Positions 18,388 through 25,908 of a stretch of DNA of 64,000 bases are shown piece by piece. The first letter of the stretch is position 1, and each line of letters opens with the position of its first letter. The stretch is from positions 59,113 through 123,112 of the forward strand of contig NZ_JAMBOX010000016.1 in assembly GCF_023715785.1 (NCBI RefSeq), written 5' to 3'. Under the pieces are notes generated by a model. The model made no database searches. It was not told the DNA's origin and saw only the letters and a list, made by a program, of their open reading frames with translations. Both the position numbers and the translations under genes were made by a program. This DNA is from Neobacillus niacini (GTDB lineage Bacteria; Bacillota; Bacilli; Bacillales; Cytobacillaceae).

Positions 18388-20007
18388 ATGTCATATTGGC
18401 TTGATCATTTAACAGAGGAATTTCAGATTGAAAGAGATAAGGATCAAATACCTGTTTTCATCAATCGGCCTACGAGCGTCGCGGAAATGCTTTGGAACAC
18501 AGTTAATCGCTTTCCCGAACGGATAGGGTTGATTTATGGTGACCAACAATTGACCTTTGCACAGGTTGGTGAGAGAGTCGATCGGGTTGCCTCTCATTTA
18601 ATGAATCGTTTTGGGGTAAATCCAGGTGACAGAGTTGCCTTATTATTAGGCAATGGACTTGATTTCCCCATTTGCTTTTTTGCACTGGCACAAATAGGTG
18701 CAATTTCGGTACCGTTAAATACTCGATTAACAGGTTATGAAATAGCCCATGAAATAGAGAATTCAAAATCCATGATTTTAATTATGGATGAGGAATTTTG
18801 GCCGATCATGGACGACATCAAGAATCAAATACCATCCATTCAAAGTATCATTGTTTCAGGAAAGACCCCTAATGAACGGGGAGTGTTAAATTTTGATACT
18901 CTTCTCAAGCCAAATCAGGATGAACGTGTGTTTTCCCCAGTGGTCGAGACCCAGGCTTGCTCTATTTTATATACCTCTGGCACCACTGGAACCCCCAAAG
19001 GAGCCATTCTTACGCATCGAGGTTTAATCGCTACAGGAATGAATTTTGCTAGTACTTTTAAACTCCAACAGGAAGATAGCACATTATTAGCTGTTCCTAT
19101 ATTCCATATTACAGGTATGCTGCAGTTCTTGGGGGCCATTTATAGGGGAATACCGACTTATATCATGAGAACCTTTAAGACAGACGTAGCAATTGAAATG
19201 GTTAAGAGATTTAAACCAACCGTTCTGGTAGGGGTTCCGACAATGTACTGGTTTATCCTATCATCTCCTGAATTTAATCCAGATGACTTTATTCAGGTCC
19301 GGGCATTACTTTATGGAGGAGCTCCAGCCCCAGTTTCCTTAATCAAATTGCTTAGAAAAAAAATACCCCAAGCTAAAATTCACAATGGTTATGGGTTAAC
19401 GGAAGGACATGGATTGGATACTCTACTACCAGATGAGGATGCATTACGAAAGCCTGAATCGATTGGCCTGCCTGTCCCATTGGTAGAATGTAGAATTGTG
19501 GATGGACAGGGAATGTCCCTTCAACTGAACCAAATAGGAGAGTTGGCTGTAAGAGGACCCAAAGTAATGATGGGCTATTGGGAAAATCAGAAGGCAACCA
19601 ACGAGGCTATAAGTGATGATGGATGGCTTAATACTGGTGACCTAGCAAAAATGGATGAGGAAGGCTACGTGTATATTGTTGACAGAATCAAGGATATGAT
19701 TAATCGAGGCGGAGAAAAGATATACAGCATTGAAGTAGAAAATGTTTTGTACTCATTCCCTAAAGTGTTGGAAGCCACTGTCTTTGCAGTCGCGGATGAA
19801 ACATATGGCGAACAGATAAAGGCTGCCATCGTATTAAAACCAGGTGAATCAACAACAGAGGATGAGATTAGGGAATTTTGTAAAGCTAAACTAGCAAAAT
19901 ATAAAATTCCCAAGTTTATAGAGTTTCTGGAGCAGCTTCCCCGGAATGCTGGAGGAAAGGTCTTGAAAGATACTTTAAGGAGATCTCATTCGATTATCAA
20001 TCAATAG
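18388..20007 (+). CDS. Acyl-CoA ligase (AMP-forming)
   Basis: This 539-residue ANL enzyme has the motifs YTSGTTGTPKGAILTHRG, GYGLTEGHG, GWLNTGDLAKMDEEGY and VDRIKDMINRGGEKIYS, and the C-terminal catalytic lysine in NAGGKVLKDTLRR. It is the last gene of the Liv operon, 26 bases after the LivF-like gene with TGGAGGAAA upstream. It would activate the imported acid or the short acid released by the lyase. Its N-terminus (residues 1-30) aligns with benzoate- and crotonobetaine-type ligases less well than with generic fatty-acid ligases, so I do not name a substrate. Confidence 0.88.
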   Translation: MSYWLDHLTEEFQIERDKDQIPVFINRPTSVAEMLWNTVNRFPERIGLIYGDQQLTFAQVGERVDRVASHLMNRFGVNPGDRVALLLGNGLDFPICFFALAQIGAISVPLNTRLTGYEIAHEIENSKSMILIMDEEFWPIMDDIKNQIPSIQSIIVSGKTPNERGVLNFDTLLKPNQDERVFSPVVETQACSILYTSGTTGTPKGAILTHRGLIATGMNFASTFKLQQEDSTLLAVPIFHITGMLQFLGAIYRGIPTYIMRTFKTDVAIEMVKRFKPTVLVGVPTMYWFILSSPEFNPDDFIQVRALLYGGAPAPVSLIKLLRKKIPQAKIHNGYGLTEGHGLDTLLPDEDALRKPESIGLPVPLVECRIVDGQGMSLQLNQIGELAVRGPKVMMGYWENQKATNEAISDDGWLNTGDLAKMDEEGYVYIVDRIKDMINRGGEKIYSIEVENVLYSFPKVLEATVFAVADETYGEQIKAAIVLKPGESTTEDEIREFCKAKLAKYKIPKFIEFLEQLPRNAGGKVLKDTLRRSHSIINQ

Positions 20008-20086
20008 GTAATTCCTTTCTTACAAAATTAAAAAGAAATGGAAGAGGCTCTAATGTAACTTCGGTGAGAAACTTCTTGTAAAACGA

Positions 20087-20120
20087 GGGATTATCCTTTT
20101 TACAGGATAATCCCATCTTA
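20087..20120. terminator. Terminator between convergent genes
   Basis: A perfect 11-bp stem GGGATTATCCT/AGGATAATCCC (20087-20097, 20104-20114) with a 6-base loop lies between the ends of the ligase (plus) and the Old Yellow Enzyme (minus). T-richness on either side is modest, so it may serve both directions. Confidence 0.65.
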
Positions 20121-20144
20121 ATACTTCTGGATAATCAAAGGAAA

Positions 20145-21278
20145 TTATATTAGGTATTTCTCGGCTTCCTTCGTATAATGCAATACTTGATCAAGGTTGC
20201 CATTTTTAAGTTTTACTGCCCATTCTGAATCAGCTAGCACTGCACGGCCGACTGCTACATAATCGAATTCGCCTGCGTTAATTTTTCCATCTATAATTCT
20301 CAGATTATCTTCAATTGTTACATTATCATTATCCTGATTGCTCAGATAGGCGCGATTAATTCCAACAGAACCGACTGCAATCGTTGGCTTCTTAGTAATT
20401 CGTTTCGTCCAGCCGGCTAAATTCAAGGATGAATCTTCCTCTTTAAATTCAGGTTCCCATATTCGTCTTGTCGAGCAGTGGAAAATATCGACGCCAGCTT
20501 CAACTAAAGGAGTGAGCAATTGTTCAAGCTCAGTAGAGTTCTTAGCTAATTTAGCTTGATAATCGGTTCCTTTCCATTGTGAAAATCGAAAGACAATTGG
20601 AAAATCTGGCCCGACTTCTTTCCGGCAAGCACGAACAATATCTGCCGCGAATTTGGTTCGCTCTCCTAAATCCCCGCCATACTGATCATTACGCTTGTTC
20701 GTTACTTCCCAGAAAAATTGATCAATTAAATATCCATGCGCTCCATGCAATTCAATTCCGTCAAAGCCGATGCGCTTCGCATTTGCTGCAGCTTCGGCAT
20801 ATGTATGAATCATTTCCGTGACTTCTTCTCTCGTTAAAGCCTTTATTTTCTCATTTCTGGCGCCTCTTAACGTATATCCAGATGGACTCACGGGAGGTGC
20901 ATCAATATTTGGTTCACTGCCTGCTTTTCGAGCCGCTCCGACATGCCATAATTGTGGAATGATTTTTCCGCCTGCTTGGTGGACTTCATTCACTACATTT
21001 GCCCAGCCGTTTAAGGCGTCCTCTCCATAAAAACGAGGAATATCGGGGCTCATGACTGCAGCTGGGTGGTTAATCGCTGTCCCTTCCGTAATGATGAGCC
21101 CAATTCCATTCTCTGCCCGTTTGCGGTAATATTGTGCAACATTTTCCCCTGGGACACCATTTGGCGAAAACATTCTTGTCATGGGGGCCATCACTAATCG
21201 GCTTGCTAACACTTTATTTCCAAACGGTACAGATTGTAACAAAGTATGACCTGCGAACTTTTGATTCAAGGCAAGCAC
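20145..21278 (-). CDS. Old Yellow Enzyme-family NADH:flavin oxidoreductase, copy 1
   Basis: This 377-residue FMN ene-reductase TIM barrel reduces activated C=C bonds of enones, enals or nitro compounds, or dienoyl-type rings. Visible hallmarks are LVMAPMTRMFSPNGVPG near the N-terminus, HAGGKIIPQLWHVGAAR, GFDGIELHGAHGYLIDQFFW and, near the C-terminus, DYVAVGRAVLADSEW. It has no Fe-S C-terminal half, so it is the simple OYE form. It diverges from the SDR-like gene at 21539. A near copy with 23 differing residues by my hand alignment lies at 58113. Confidence 0.92.
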   Translation of the reverse strand: MLALNQKFAGHTLLQSVPFGNKVLASRLVMAPMTRMFSPNGVPGENVAQYYRKRAENGIGLIITEGTAINHPAAVMSPDIPRFYGEDALNGWANVVNEVHQAGGKIIPQLWHVGAARKAGSEPNIDAPPVSPSGYTLRGARNEKIKALTREEVTEMIHTYAEAAANAKRIGFDGIELHGAHGYLIDQFFWEVTNKRNDQYGGDLGERTKFAADIVRACRKEVGPDFPIVFRFSQWKGTDYQAKLAKNSTELEQLLTPLVEAGVDIFHCSTRRIWEPEFKEEDSSLNLAGWTKRITKKPTIAVGSVGINRAYLSNQDNDNVTIEDNLRIIDGKINAGEFDYVAVGRAVLADSEWAVKLKNGNLDQVLHYTKEAEKYLI

Positions 21279-21538
21279 TTCCTTCCATTCATTCGTTTTA
21301 TCCTGCTACCTTATATTCTATTATTCCACGATACAAATATAAACTGATAAGTCCTATCATTTTTACTATTATAAAAATATAAGTGATAGGTAGATGAATA
21401 GAATTTTCATGATGCATGTAAAAAGCAGGAATTCACACTTTTTTGTAGGTATTTATTAGCATAAAGATTTAAATTAGGGAATAGAATTGCTATGGCCGTG
21501 TTGATTAGTCATTTTTCCTTGAGGAGGATATTAAAATT
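21279..21538. promoter_or_regulatory. Divergent promoter region of OYE and SDR genes
   Basis: This AT-rich stretch contains an imperfect inverted repeat, CTATCATTTTTA...TAAAAATATAAGTGATAG (about 21353-21390), that is partly kept in the second copy near 59315-59355. It is a likely operator for an unlinked regulator. No regulator gene adjoins either copy. Confidence 0.45.
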
Positions 21539-22255
21539 ATGTCATTAGTCGGAAAACGTGTAGTGGTTGTAGGTGGCACATCTGGAATAGGTTTAGCAAC
21601 GGCAAAGGCGTTTCTGGAGGAATCTGCTCATGTCATTATTGCCAGCCGTTCTGTTGAAAAGCTTTCTTCAGCAAAACAATCATTAGGGGACAATGTGGAA
21701 GGGTATCAACTTGATTTCAGGAATGAAGCGAATGTAAAAGCTGTTTTTGAACAAATTAGAGAATTTGACCATTTAGTAGTTACTGCTGGAGATGCCCCTA
21801 TGGGTTTATTTAGTGAATTGCCGGTTCAAAGTGTAAAAGAAGCTTTCGAAGGGAAATTCTGGGGACAATACTTAACTGTTCACGCTGCTATTCCTTACTT
21901 AAAAAAGGGAGGTTCTATTACCTTAACGTCTGGCGTATTTGCAGTCCGCCCATCAGTCGGTGCAACAACTTTGGCTGCGATTAACTCAGCGGTGGAAGGG
22001 TTAGTCCGTGGACTTTCACTAGAACTTGCCCCGACAAGAGTAAATGTAGTCTCTCCTGGTTTAGTAGACACTCCGCTTTTTGCAGGAATGCCGGAGGAAC
22101 AACGTCAGGGGATGTTTGCGGCAGTAGCCAGCAAGTTACCGATTGGTCGTGTGCCAACTGCTGAAGAAGTTGCCCAATCGTACCTGTACCTAGCGAAAAA
22201 CACAATCGCAACTGGTACAGTTGTTTATGCTGATGGCGGCACTCGTTTGGTGTAG
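21539..22255 (+). CDS. Short-chain dehydrogenase-like protein, atypical active site, copy 1
   Basis: This 238-residue Rossmann protein has the cofactor motif GGTSGIGLATAKA (residues 12-24). The usual NNAG reads VTAGDAPMG. Where classical SDRs have YxxxK this protein reads LAAIN (residues 145-149), so catalytic Tyr and Lys are replaced by Leu and Asn; the serine position is TSG (131). The rest, including RVNVVSPGLVDTP and the C-terminal GTVVYADGGTRL, is a normal SDR. Oxidoreduction by the classical mechanism is therefore doubtful. It may be a member of the atypical SDR lineage that keeps AAIN-type sequences. The divergent partner is an OYE. A copy lies at 59506. Confidence 0.85.
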   Translation: MSLVGKRVVVVGGTSGIGLATAKAFLEESAHVIIASRSVEKLSSAKQSLGDNVEGYQLDFRNEANVKAVFEQIREFDHLVVTAGDAPMGLFSELPVQSVKEAFEGKFWGQYLTVHAAIPYLKKGGSITLTSGVFAVRPSVGATTLAAINSAVEGLVRGLSLELAPTRVNVVSPGLVDTPLFAGMPEEQRQGMFAAVASKLPIGRVPTAEEVAQSYLYLAKNTIATGTVVYADGGTRLV

Positions 22256-22285
22256 GTAACTACAAGGACTGGCTATATAGATTTT

Positions 22286-22312
22286 AAGTCTCCTCAAAAG
22301 GGGACTTTTTTG
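22286..22312 (+). terminator. Terminator of SDR copy 1
   Basis: The stem AAGTCTCC/GGGGACTT (one G-U) with loop TCAAAA is followed by a T-tract. The equivalent hairpin follows copy 2. Confidence 0.8.
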
Positions 22313-22501
22313 AATTCAGTGAAAAAGCAATATTTTGACTTAATAGTAGGCCGCACATGATCTATAAATGAAGGGTAAAATTTTACCAATATAAAACTAA
22401 GAAAAAATACGTGCAGTGATGTAACGTATTTTTTTTGTCTTATTATAAATTTTAATCGGAATTCGCCAATTAAACGCAAAATAAAAAATATTTAGAATAT
22501 A
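22313..22501. other. Intergenic region without a gene
   Basis: AT-rich sequence between the SDR terminator and the MFS promoter. No coding frame with a ribosome site is seen. Confidence 0.5.
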
Positions 22502-22530
22502 TTGACAAGTGATGTTGCTGACTGTAGAAT
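22502..22530 (+). promoter_or_regulatory. Sigma-A promoter of the MFS gene
   Basis: TTGACA (22502-22507) and TAGAAT (22525-22530) are separated by 17 bases. The same promoter block, with flanking ATATTTAGAAT, recurs before the hydrolase gene at 24115, so the two transcription units are probably co-regulated. Confidence 0.75.
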
Positions 22531-22544
22531 TACAGTTAGTAAAA

Positions 22545-22557
22545 GAAAGCGCTTTTT
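22545..22557 (+). promoter_or_regulatory. cre-like catabolite repression site
   Basis: GAAAGCGCTTTTT, containing the palindrome AAAGCGCTTT, sits about 10 bases past the predicted start. This fits CcpA-type roadblock repression. An equivalent box lies at 24158. Confidence 0.6.
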
Positions 22558-22595
22558 TTACCTTATTTTAGTAAGAAATAACTAAAAATTGAATA

Positions 22596-22634
22596 AACTA
22601 AAATTCTAGTTAACCGATAACTAAAATTTTAGTC
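22596..22634 (+). promoter_or_regulatory. Tandem palindromic operator, MFS leader
   Basis: AACTAAAATTCTAGTT (22596-22611) and AACTAAAATTTTAGTC (22619-22634) are two near-perfect palindromes 7 bases apart. A third copy, AACTGAAATTTTAGTT, is before the hydrolase gene at 24209. The GntR regulator at 25227 is the nearest candidate to bind them. Confidence 0.6.
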
Positions 22635-22773
22635 CAGCTGCTTTTAAGGGCCAATAAAAGCAGCAAACAGGAATGGAATTGCATCTTACTCACCAAGGAT
22701 TCATTTTTAGTGCTATCTCCTTATTTTTATGATTTTTTTGATGGAAATTTAAAATTATCGGGAGGGATTACAT

Positions 22774-23967
22774 TTGGCAAAAAGAGCCATTAGCCGAAAT
22801 TTCCTTAAGTTCCTAGTAGTGATACTAGCGTTCCAAGATGTCGCTGCGGGGGTAGCTGGTTCCATCATGGCAGACATTATTAAAGCCTATCCTCAATATG
22901 ATCCCACCATTGTCATGCTGGTTGCAACCTTTCCAGGGCTAATGCAAATTTTTCCAGCACTCTTTTATGGAAAACTCACCAAGATCTTCAAAAAGAGAAC
23001 ATTGCTATTTACTGGTTTAAGCCTTTTCGTCATCGGTGGGGTCCTACCTGCCTTTATCGATAGCCTCCCGCTGATTATTGCGATGAGAGGTATTTTGGGA
23101 CTGGGTGCCGGGATTACCATTCCGCTTTCCGTTGACATCATTACCGATTTCTTCGATGGAAGAGAAAGGGATTTCTTGATTGGATTTGGAACATCGACGG
23201 TTGCTTGTATCGGCGCGATTTTCTTCCAATTGGGCGGAGGAATTCTGGCAGATTCATTTGGCTGGCACTACGGGTTCCTAAGCTATTTGTTCCCACTCTT
23301 TATCCTGGCTATTACGTTTCTATATCTGCCGGAACCCGAAAAGAAAGTGGTCCCAGAGGCATCTGGGTCCGGCAATAAGGTGAAATTACCAAAAGCCATC
23401 TATTGGGTATGCCTCGGCCAGGTCATTTACTCTGCGCTTATCTTTGGATACGTAACGAATATCTCTGTTGTCATTCAGGGGGATAAATTGGGAACCGCAA
23501 CGGAAGCAGGTATGGCTATCTCTATTTTTACAACTGGAACCTTCTTCGCAGGTTTTCTATTTGGAAAAATTAAACATAAAATACCAAACTACTACTTGCC
23601 TGGAGCAATCATGGTGACAGGGCTGGGTATGGCGTTCTGCTACTTCTCGCCAACTTTAATCATGATCTATGTTGGAAGTATTATTGGTGGCTTTGCGATG
23701 GGGATTGGCCTGCCAGGGGTTTTTGCTAAAGTTTCGGAGCTAACCCCGGCAGGAGCTCCTCCAAATGTAGGGTTAGTTGTAGTCGGTCAAGGTTTGGGCG
23801 GGATTTTAGGTCCTTTTGCCTTCCAGTTGATCCAAACATTGTTTAACCAGGGAATTGGCAGATTCCCGTTAGCTGTAAGCGCGATCGGCTTAATCGGGTT
23901 GGCGCTCGTTTGGGCCTTGATTATTAGAGTGCCGAAAAGAGATGTCGAGGTTACAATTGGTCAATGA
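22774..23967 (+). CDS. MFS transporter
   Basis: This 397-residue carrier has about 12 helices in two halves and the loop FYGKLTKIFKKRTLLF after helix 2. The start is a TTG at 22774 behind GGGAGGG, reading MAKRAISRN. It forms its own transcript, with promoter, cre-like site, operators and a strong terminator. Sharing these control sites with the hydrolase unit links it to the meta-cleavage pathway, presumably as importer of the aromatic substrate. The substrate itself cannot be told from sequence. Confidence 0.87.
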   Translation: MAKRAISRNFLKFLVVILAFQDVAAGVAGSIMADIIKAYPQYDPTIVMLVATFPGLMQIFPALFYGKLTKIFKKRTLLFTGLSLFVIGGVLPAFIDSLPLIIAMRGILGLGAGITIPLSVDIITDFFDGRERDFLIGFGTSTVACIGAIFFQLGGGILADSFGWHYGFLSYLFPLFILAITFLYLPEPEKKVVPEASGSGNKVKLPKAIYWVCLGQVIYSALIFGYVTNISVVIQGDKLGTATEAGMAISIFTTGTFFAGFLFGKIKHKIPNYYLPGAIMVTGLGMAFCYFSPTLIMIYVGSIIGGFAMGIGLPGVFAKVSELTPAGAPPNVGLVVVGQGLGGILGPFAFQLIQTLFNQGIGRFPLAVSAIGLIGLALVWALIIRVPKRDVEVTIGQ

Positions 23968-23978
23968 CAAGCTAAAAG

Positions 23979-24016
23979 GCTAAAATGATTCCTTCATTTT
24001 AGCTTTTTATTTTTTA
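23979..24016 (+). terminator. Strong rho-independent terminator
   Basis: GCTAAAATGA/TCATTTTAGC forms a perfect 10-bp stem with loop TTCCT, followed by TTTTTATTTTTT. It closes the MFS unit. Confidence 0.9.
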
Positions 24017-24114
24017 AAAATTTGCACAACCGCTGTGCAGGAAGCTGGTAACACCGTTGTTACTGGCCTTAATAAAACGATAAAAGTAATAATTGAATAA
24101 ATATTTAGAATTTA

Positions 24115-24144
24115 TTGACAAACAAGAGACAACACAGGTAAAAT
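24115..24144 (+). promoter_or_regulatory. Sigma-A promoter of the hydrolase gene
   Basis: TTGACA (24115-24120) and TAAAAT (24139-24144) are separated by 18 bases and preceded by ATATTTAGAAT as in the MFS promoter. Confidence 0.72.
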
Positions 24145-24157
24145 TATAGTTAGGAAA

Positions 24158-24170
24158 AAAAGCGCTTTTT
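24158..24170 (+). promoter_or_regulatory. cre-like catabolite repression site
   Basis: AAAAGCGCTTTTT lies at the same distance past the -10 box as in the MFS promoter. Both units are likely silenced when preferred sugars are present. Confidence 0.6.
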
Positions 24171-24208
24171 TATCTAAAAATACCACTATTTTCAGCTTGT
24201 TAACCCAT

Positions 24209-24224
24209 AACTGAAATTTTAGTT
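24209..24224 (+). promoter_or_regulatory. Palindromic operator, hydrolase leader
   Basis: AACTGAAATTTTAGTT is the third copy of the operator motif. A diverged second box (CACTATTTTCAGCTTGTT) stands upstream of it, where the MFS leader has its first copy. Confidence 0.58.
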
Positions 24225-24277
24225 AAGGGAAGAGATTATTGCGAAAAATATTTTATGCAAAGTGAGGTAAATGGAAT

Positions 24278-25123
24278 ATGAGTTTAATTGAAGGAAGAAA
24301 AATTCGAACTGGAGACTATCAGACCTATATTCTCGAAGGTGGTGACAAATCAAAAGAATCAATCATCTTCCTTCATGGAAGCGGTCCGGGAGTCAGTGGG
24401 AAATCAAACTGGCAGCACATATTACCGCATTATGCAGAGAAATTCCATGTAGTGGCTCCGGATATTTTAGGTTTTGCCGATACTGACCATCCTGAGGAAT
24501 ATCCGAAAAATGGCGTGGAGTGGATGAACCTTAGGGTAAAGCAGGTGTTGGATTTAATGGATGCGCTGAAAATCAATAAGTCACATCTTGTGGGAAATTC
24601 GCTGGGAGGTGTTATTTCGCAGCACCTTCTCATGTACGCCCCAGAACGATTTAGCCGTATCGTCTTAATGGGCGCTGGCGGCGGGTTAAAGGAACCGACT
24701 CCGGAACTGGCAAAACTGGCTAATTTCCATAAAAATCCTGACCCCATTGCTTTCAAAAATTTATTAAGCTGGTTTTTATATGATCCGTCCATTCTTGCAG
24801 ATGAGTTGGAAGCCATTGTTGCTGAGAGGCTGGAGCTGTTTTTGAAGCCGGAAGTCCGTAAATCCTATGAAGAGAACTTCTCGAAATCGCATTTGTCGGA
24901 TATGCTGGTTCCGCCTACAGCCTTGGAAAGAATGGAACATCCGATGCTGTTGATTCATGGACATGAAGATCGCTTTGTTCCGCTTGAAAGCAGTCTATAT
25001 GCTATGAATTATCTTCCAAATGCACAGCTGCATATCTTTAAACGCTGCGGCCACTGGGCACAGGTAGAGCAGAAAGATAGATTTGTGAAACTAACAATTG
25101 ATTTTTTCAGCGGTGAGTTTTAA
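24278..25123 (+). CDS. Meta-cleavage product C-C hydrolase (alpha/beta hydrolase), paralogue 1
   Basis: This 281-residue alpha/beta hydrolase is of the BphD/HsaD/MhpC kind, which cleaves the ring-opened product of extradiol cleavage into 2-hydroxypenta-2,4-dienoate and an acid. The oxyanion segment is FLHGSGPGVSGKSNW, the nucleophile Ser108 is in GNSLGG, and Asp231 (GHEDRFVP) and His259 (CGHWAQVEQ) complete the triad. Length is normal. It has its own promoter and is followed by the regulator gene. A paralogue lies at 33886. Confidence 0.9.
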   Translation: MSLIEGRKIRTGDYQTYILEGGDKSKESIIFLHGSGPGVSGKSNWQHILPHYAEKFHVVAPDILGFADTDHPEEYPKNGVEWMNLRVKQVLDLMDALKINKSHLVGNSLGGVISQHLLMYAPERFSRIVLMGAGGGLKEPTPELAKLANFHKNPDPIAFKNLLSWFLYDPSILADELEAIVAERLELFLKPEVRKSYEENFSKSHLSDMLVPPTALERMEHPMLLIHGHEDRFVPLESSLYAMNYLPNAQLHIFKRCGHWAQVEQKDRFVKLTIDFFSGEF

Positions 25124-25226
25124 ATAGCCATATTATTTTATCTTTTTATTTTTCTTTCACCGCTAATCCTATTTTATAATATTAACAGAGTATTGGAAAT
25201 TCATAGGGGCAGAAGGTGTTCGAAAA

Positions 25227-25865
25227 ATGAAAATAGACAAAGCTTATCGTTATATTAAGAGACAAATTATTGAGGGTAAATGGGAGCCTGAGTCAGCCAT
25301 TAATGTGAATGAACTGGCCGAAACGTTGCAAATCAGCAGAACGCCTATTCATAAAGCATTATCAAAGCTTGAGCAGGAGGGGTTTTTGGTCATCATTCCC
25401 CAGGTGGGAGTCTATGTAAAAAGGCCGGATCCTCATGAAGTAATCGAGCGTTTATTGGTTTGTGCCAATCTTGATGCATTGATGACCGAGCAGGCTGCGT
25501 TACATTTAACTGAAGAAGATTTTCAGCATATGGAGACTGTCCTTAAGGCTATGGATAATCTGGAGCTAACAGCAGATGAATATTCCAGCCTTAATATTGA
25601 ATTTCACCGGACCATTTATCTAGCATCCAAGTTGACCTACACGTTTGCGTTAGCCAAACAGCTATGGGATTACCTGAATTTTGTAGGGAATCCGGACGAC
25701 TTATTCACCCGTGAACGGAGAAGACAATCACAAGCAGACCACTGGACGATCTTTTATAGTTTAAAAGAAAAAGATAGTAAAATGGCAAAACAGATGATGG
25801 AAAAGCATATGCGCAGGGTATCCCAGCTTGTTGCTGAAAAATTCGAAGGTGTAGATGTAAACTAG
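25227..25865 (+). CDS. GntR-family transcriptional regulator (FadR/FCD subfamily)
   Basis: This 212-residue protein has an N-terminal winged helix (INVNELAETLQISRTPIHKA, about residues 23-42) and an all-helical FCD ligand domain (about 75-205) with the Asp and His positions typical of carboxylate sensing (FHRTIYLASK, MEKHMRRV). A TATAAT at 25175 could be its -10 box, with a weak -35. Placed between the hydrolase and the rest of the pathway, it is the likely local regulator and the candidate reader of the AACTAAAATTTTAGTT operators. The effector is probably a pathway intermediate. Confidence 0.9.
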   Translation: MKIDKAYRYIKRQIIEGKWEPESAINVNELAETLQISRTPIHKALSKLEQEGFLVIIPQVGVYVKRPDPHEVIERLLVCANLDALMTEQAALHLTEEDFQHMETVLKAMDNLELTADEYSSLNIEFHRTIYLASKLTYTFALAKQLWDYLNFVGNPDDLFTRERRRQSQADHWTIFYSLKEKDSKMAKQMMEKHMRRVSQLVAEKFEGVDVN

Positions 25866-25908
25866 ATTGTGTTTAACTCGTTTCACACTAAAATACGGGG
25901 GTATGGTA

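Larger units (their letters stand above)
20145..22312. repeat. 2.2-kb duplicated unit, copy 1 (OYE + SDR)
   Basis: OYE gene, divergent promoter region, SDR-like gene and its terminator recur at 58113-60280 in the same order and orientation. Similarity covers the intergenic DNA (for example GTAGGTATTTAT, ATAGAATTGCTATGG and GAGGAGGATATTAAA) and fades outside the terminators. The two copies form direct repeats about 36 kb apart. Confidence 0.9.

Noticed and set aside
20145..22312. Duplicated unit read as a composite transposon
   Set aside because: The repeats hold metabolic genes, not transposases, and no inverted ends or target duplications were seen at their borders.
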